38,227 bases of DNA from Omnitrophica bacterium GWA2_41_15 (GTDB lineage Bacteria; Omnitrophota; Gorgyraeia; Gygaellales; Profunditerraquicolaceae), in assembly GCA_919902045.1 (NCBI GenBank), contig CAKKSP010000029.1, positions 1 through 38,227 of the forward strand, written 5' to 3'. Shown here piece after piece: positions 34,978 through 38,227 of the stretch. Made by a program: the position numbers and the translations under genes. Position 1 is the first letter of the stretch. Each line of letters opens with the position of its first letter. The notes under the pieces are model-generated. The model was not told the origin of the DNA, did no database searches, and was given only the letters and a program-made list of their open reading frames with translations.

Positions 34978-37221
34978 TTACTCAACTTTTTTTACAGGGA
35001 ACCTGATTTTGATATTTGTGCCAAAACCCTGCCTACTTTCTATGGAAATAGTTCCTCCGTGGAGCTTAATTAACTCCCGGCAGACCTTTAGCCCAAGGCC
35101 GGTCCCTTTTGAACGGGTGGTAAAAAACGGCTCAAACAATCTATTCATATTTTCTTTAGCTATGCCTACCCCATCATCCTTAAAATCGATCTCAAAAATA
35201 TTACTTTTGGCATCTATTTTTGAACTTATAAAAATATTTCCGCTTTTAGACATAAACGACAAAAAAGCATTATCGAGAATATTTAAAAATACCTCGTTAA
35301 GTTGAAACGGGTCTGCTTCTATAACAAATGCCTCTTCTAAGGCGCTATTAAAATCTATTTTTACCTGCCATCCAAGATATTTTCTTTTTGTTTCTTCTAT
35401 ACAATCTCTAAGTATACTATTTACCATAACAAATTCATAGGCGGGAATCTTAATGCGCGAATACCCGAGCAAATTCTTAATAATCTGCTCGCTCTCTGCA
35501 ATCTTTTTGTCAATATTTGTAATATGGCTATCGAGATTGATATTATTTGCTTTTTTACGAATATTATACGCAGCAGTTTTAATTACGCCTAAAGGATTAC
35601 GTAATTCATGCGCAACAGTTGCTGCCAAAGCCCCGATGTCAGAGAGGCGCTTGGCATCTTCAAGCTCCTTTTGTTTTTCTACAAGCTCAACCTCCTGCTT
35701 ACCTACCACCCCCTCAAGCCGATCACGGTCATTCTTTATTAACTGTTCGGCTCTTTTACGCTCAGTAACATCCCTCATAATGTGCACTACGCTTAAGACT
35801 TTTCCGTCTTCATTAATAATCGGATCAACAGAAATCAACATATACTTATCTTCTTTAGGTAAATACAACTCCATTTCAGCCCGGTTTTTGTTTTTTATCG
35901 CTTGTTCAAGCGGGCATCCTTCGATAATATCATGGGCTTCATGAATTAATTCATAACATTTGCGGCCAAGAATCTCCTCAAGAGGTAGATTAAGTATTTT
36001 TTCAGTTTCAGAATTAGCACGAATAATCTTATGATCTTTATCTATAAGCATTATAGAATCCCTGGCAGAGTTAAAAGTAATCTGCCACTGCCTAAGGACT
36101 TGCTGCAGGGCATCCTGCGCATATTTACGTTCGGTAACATCCATTACCCCGCAAATTATCCCCCGATATCCTCCATGTTCATCGTAAATAGGCCCTGCCT
36201 GCACCATGGCAAAAAGTGGCCGTTTATCTTTGCCCAATAATTTAAATTCCCGGTAGACGCGGAATCCTTTTTTTCTCTCTTCAATATATTGAGAAAATTC
36301 TGCCCTGGAATCATCCTGAAGAAATGTATCCGCGTGTTTGCTTAACATCTCTGCTATCGAATAGCCCAACATCTTAGCCATAGGAGCATTGACATAATTC
36401 GTGAAGCCATCTTTATCCAGCACCCATATGCCTTCCTGAATATTTTCCACTAAATCATGGTACTTACGCCATGACTCCCGCAATACCTCTTGCATCTTTC
36501 TTAATTCGGTAACGTCTTCTCCTGAGCCTAATGTCCCGCAAATCTTACCTGCCTTATCTCTTAAATAAGCATTATGCCAAGCAATCAAACGCTCATTATC
36601 ACCGGCTGTAATTATAATATTCTCATGATACTCTCCTACTTGCATTTGGCCATTTATAAGCATGGCAAAATATTTTTTTAAATCCTGTTTTATTTTTTTA
36701 GGAATAAAGTTATCAAACCAATTTTTCCCGAGAATATCTTTAACTTTGCGCCCCAAGGATTGACAGCCTTTTTTATTTATAAACGTGATATTCCCTCTTC
36801 GGTCAAGCGCAATAATTATAGTATCCACAATATCTAAGTAATGTTGCGCTAACTCCTTCTGATGTTGCAATTCTTCTTCCATCTGTTTACGATTAGTGAC
36901 TTCGGTAAAATAAACATTTACATATCCGCATTCGGTAATCGGGACAATAGTGCAAGAAAATATTTTTTTCCCGGCAATAACCTCTACATTTTTTACAATC
37001 TTCTTACTCTTAATAGATTTTTTAACAAGCAGAGAAATGTTGGCAGGGAGAATTTTATTAAACTCATCTTTTTTTGCTCCAATTTCCTTAAGTAAGCGTA
37101 AAGCGGAATTATTGCAAAAAAGTATTTTATTTGAAGAAGAAATGCGGAAAACAGGATAAGGATTTTTAAGAGGAAATTTTGCTAGGTTTTTTAACTCTTC
37201 CTGAACAAGCTTAGGCTGCAT
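34978..37221 (-). CDS. Multi-PAS sensor histidine kinase
   Basis: 747 residues, cytosolic. PAS-like units lie at about 15-115 (degenerate), 121-240, 250-365 and 375-490, then a coiled coil, the phosphoacceptor helix with H538 (ATVAHELRNPLG), and an HATPase domain with N647/N651, DDGVG at 682 and GTGLGLKV at 706. The H-box is NtrB-like, unlike the kinase at 1629-3722. The fourth PAS holds C422, H427 and C436-P437. The second PAS is closely similar to the second PAS of the other kinase (AQHYLDIV, then INKKG, then GKNW). It sits between two receiver genes, a likely branched phosphorelay. Confidence 0.93.
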   Translation of the reverse strand: MQPKLVQEELKNLAKFPLKNPYPVFRISSSNKILFCNNSALRLLKEIGAKKDEFNKILPANISLLVKKSIKSKKIVKNVEVIAGKKIFSCTIVPITECGYVNVYFTEVTNRKQMEEELQHQKELAQHYLDIVDTIIIALDRRGNITFINKKGCQSLGRKVKDILGKNWFDNFIPKKIKQDLKKYFAMLINGQMQVGEYHENIIITAGDNERLIAWHNAYLRDKAGKICGTLGSGEDVTELRKMQEVLRESWRKYHDLVENIQEGIWVLDKDGFTNYVNAPMAKMLGYSIAEMLSKHADTFLQDDSRAEFSQYIEERKKGFRVYREFKLLGKDKRPLFAMVQAGPIYDEHGGYRGIICGVMDVTERKYAQDALQQVLRQWQITFNSARDSIMLIDKDHKIIRANSETEKILNLPLEEILGRKCYELIHEAHDIIEGCPLEQAIKNKNRAEMELYLPKEDKYMLISVDPIINEDGKVLSVVHIMRDVTERKRAEQLIKNDRDRLEGVVGKQEVELVEKQKELEDAKRLSDIGALAATVAHELRNPLGVIKTAAYNIRKKANNINLDSHITNIDKKIAESEQIIKNLLGYSRIKIPAYEFVMVNSILRDCIEETKRKYLGWQVKIDFNSALEEAFVIEADPFQLNEVFLNILDNAFLSFMSKSGNIFISSKIDAKSNIFEIDFKDDGVGIAKENMNRLFEPFFTTRSKGTGLGLKVCRELIKLHGGTISIESRQGFGTNIKIRFPVKKVE

Positions 37222-37234
37222 ATAATTTCATATT

Positions 37235-37597
37235 TTACATAGTTTTTTCAATAGCAGAAATCAATTCAAGCGGGCTTACTGGTTTAGTCAGGCACTGTTT
37301 GATACCGCATAGGCTCATAATCGTCCTATACATCTGTTCGGTATATACGCCTGTAATAAATATCACCTGAATATGCTTGGTTTCAGGAAGTAACGATAGT
37401 TCATTAGCAATCTGAAAACCGCTCATCCCTTCCATCTTTAAATCAAGCAATATAAGATCGGGCTTTAACTCCATCACCTTAATAAAAGCTAACTCACTGT
37501 TTGAAAGAGTCAGAGGATCATAACCGCTAAGCTTCAAAGTTTCTCCCATTTCCTTAAGAAAATCCTGGTCATCGTCAATTATTAAAATTCGTTTCAT
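37235..37597 (-). CDS. Stand-alone response regulator
   Basis: A 120-residue receiver: DDD at 8-10, phosphorylation site D52 in LILLDLKMEG, switch threonine in VIFITG, lysine in CLTKPVSPLE. No output domain. Its ATG overlaps the stop of the HTH-receiver gene by four bases, and the kinase gene starts 13 bases after it. Confidence 0.9.
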   Translation of the reverse strand: MKRILIIDDDQDFLKEMGETLKLSGYDPLTLSNSELAFIKVMELKPDLILLDLKMEGMSGFQIANELSLLPETKHIQVIFITGVYTEQMYRTIMSLCGIKQCLTKPVSPLELISAIEKTM

Positions 37598-38178
37598 TTT
37601 ACTTCCTCCTTCTCAATCCCTAAAATCCGTATAATCATTTTTTTCAGTTTCTCTATATCTACAGGCTTTGGCAGATATTCCCTGACTCCGTACTCTTTAA
37701 TCCTCTGCACGTCTTCATTAGATTTCAAAACCGTAACCGCGATAATCGGGATATGCGCTGTCTGGGGGTCTTTATGTAAAATCTCACAAACCTGAAACCC
37801 ATCCATCCCCGGCATCTTAAAATCAAGCAGGATTATATCCGGACGGCTCTTGTAAATTTTTGTCCCTGCTTCAAAGCCATTAGTGGCAAAATCAAAAATA
37901 AAACCATTTCCGGAAAGCGCTTCTTTATATTCCTGAAGTGCATCTTCATCATCGTCAACTAAAAGCAGGCGCTTTTTCTTAGATTTAAGTTCTTCAGACA
38001 CAGGCATACCGTATTTTTCCATAAACTCTATTAAGATATCTTTTTTTATTCTCCGATGCCCGCCGGGGGTAGTATAAGCTTCAAGCTTTCCTTCATTTAC
38101 CCAGTGAATGACTGTAGTATGATGCACATTACAAAATTTAGCTACATTATAAGTCGTAAATATATTCGGAGCTACCAT
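37594..38178 (-). CDS. MerR/excisionase-type HTH plus receiver (reverse-order response regulator)
   Basis: 194 residues. The N-terminal DNA-binding domain (about 6-46, TYNVAKFCNVHHTTVIHWVNEG) ends in TTPGGHRRIKK, the recognition-helix and wing of MerR/BldC/excisionase-like proteins. A receiver follows from about 70, with DDD at 75-77, phosphorylation site D119 in LLDFKMPG, and lysine in YLPKPVDIE. Most response regulators have the receiver first; here the order is reversed. It is the only DNA-binding protein of the signalling cluster, so it is the likely output. The ribosome site is GAGAGGTGG. Confidence 0.92.
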   Translation of the reverse strand: MVAPNIFTTYNVAKFCNVHHTTVIHWVNEGKLEAYTTPGGHRRIKKDILIEFMEKYGMPVSEELKSKKKRLLLVDDDEDALQEYKEALSGNGFIFDFATNGFEAGTKIYKSRPDIILLDFKMPGMDGFQVCEILHKDPQTAHIPIIAVTVLKSNEDVQRIKEYGVREYLPKPVDIEKLKKMIIRILGIEKEEVK

Positions 38179-38181
38179 AAA

Positions 38182-38227
38182 CCACCTCTCTAAGTATTAT
38201 AATTATTATAATCTTTCCAATCTAAGT
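38182..38227 (-). promoter_or_regulatory. Promoter region of the signalling cluster, with a direct heptamer repeat
   Basis: Two TATAAT boxes on the minus strand (38201-38196 and 38210-38205) lie 18-27 bases upstream of the ATG. The -35 region may be cut by the window edge. The heptamer TCTAAGT occurs at 38189-38195 and 38221-38227, flanking the boxes; it could be an operator, perhaps for the HTH protein itself. Confidence 0.5.

Overview
The window reads as a piece of an anaerobic, fermentative, diderm (two-membrane) bacterium. The envelope genes (an OmpA/LysM lipoprotein and YnbE/YdbL/YdbH homologues) indicate an outer membrane. Rex, a soluble [FeFe]-hydrogenase with all three maturases, and pyruvate formate-lyase with its activase indicate H2- and formate-forming fermentation. 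The AT-rich composition, the many PAS kinases and the stand-alone receiver proteins would suit Candidatus Omnitrophota or a relative, but that placement is inference. Every gene I can support lies on the minus strand, so transcription runs from high to low coordinates.

Layout in the direction of transcription. (1) 38178-34567: a signalling cluster (HTH-receiver, receiver, four-PAS histidine kinase, receiver). (2) 34538-30142: a ferritin-like protein, three radical-SAM or ferredoxin-type proteins and a nucleoside-phosphorylase-like protein. (3) 30145-25602: a possible 14-residue ORF, a permease, a receiver, a very short YdbH-like AsmA protein, a lipoprotein fusing YnbE and YdbL, and a chemoreceptor, closed by a terminator. 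(4) 25505-22550: pflB and pflA, ending in a 29-bp perfect inverted repeat. (5) 22363-21407: an OmpA/LysM lipoprotein with its own promoter and terminator. (6) 21239-11541: a Rex-headed hydrogenase operon (rex, hndB-like, hydB, hydA, hydC, hydG, hydE, hydF, receiver, release-factor-like rescue protein), with a Rex operator beside the promoter. (7) 11540-10968: a gene-free stretch packed with nested stems. (8) 10967-3736: a receiver-GGDDF-MshEN protein followed by a complete F-type ATP synthase operon (atpB E F H A G D C). (9) 3722-1: a GAF-PAS-PAS kinase, an Rcp1-type receiver and a receiver-PAS-PAS protein cut by the window edge.

How the parts fit: PFL splits pyruvate to acetyl-CoA and formate. 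The HndABCD/HydABC-type hydrogenase can reoxidise NAD(P)H and ferredoxin to H2. Rex senses NADH/NAD+ and probably controls the hydrogenase operon. The ATP synthase has an epsilon subunit lacking the inhibitory C-terminal domain and is flanked on both sides by signalling genes.

The most unusual items are two elaborate nested-stem elements (11021-11188 and 11258-11465); the compact YdbH plus YnbE-YdbL fusion; a probable c-di-GMP-related protein leading the ATP synthase operon from a nearly leaderless promoter; a family of double-nested palindromes with AGGGACA(T/C)TT(C/T)TTA units inserted at gene borders; and a shared C-x4-H-x8-C-P motif in PAS domains of three different sensor proteins.
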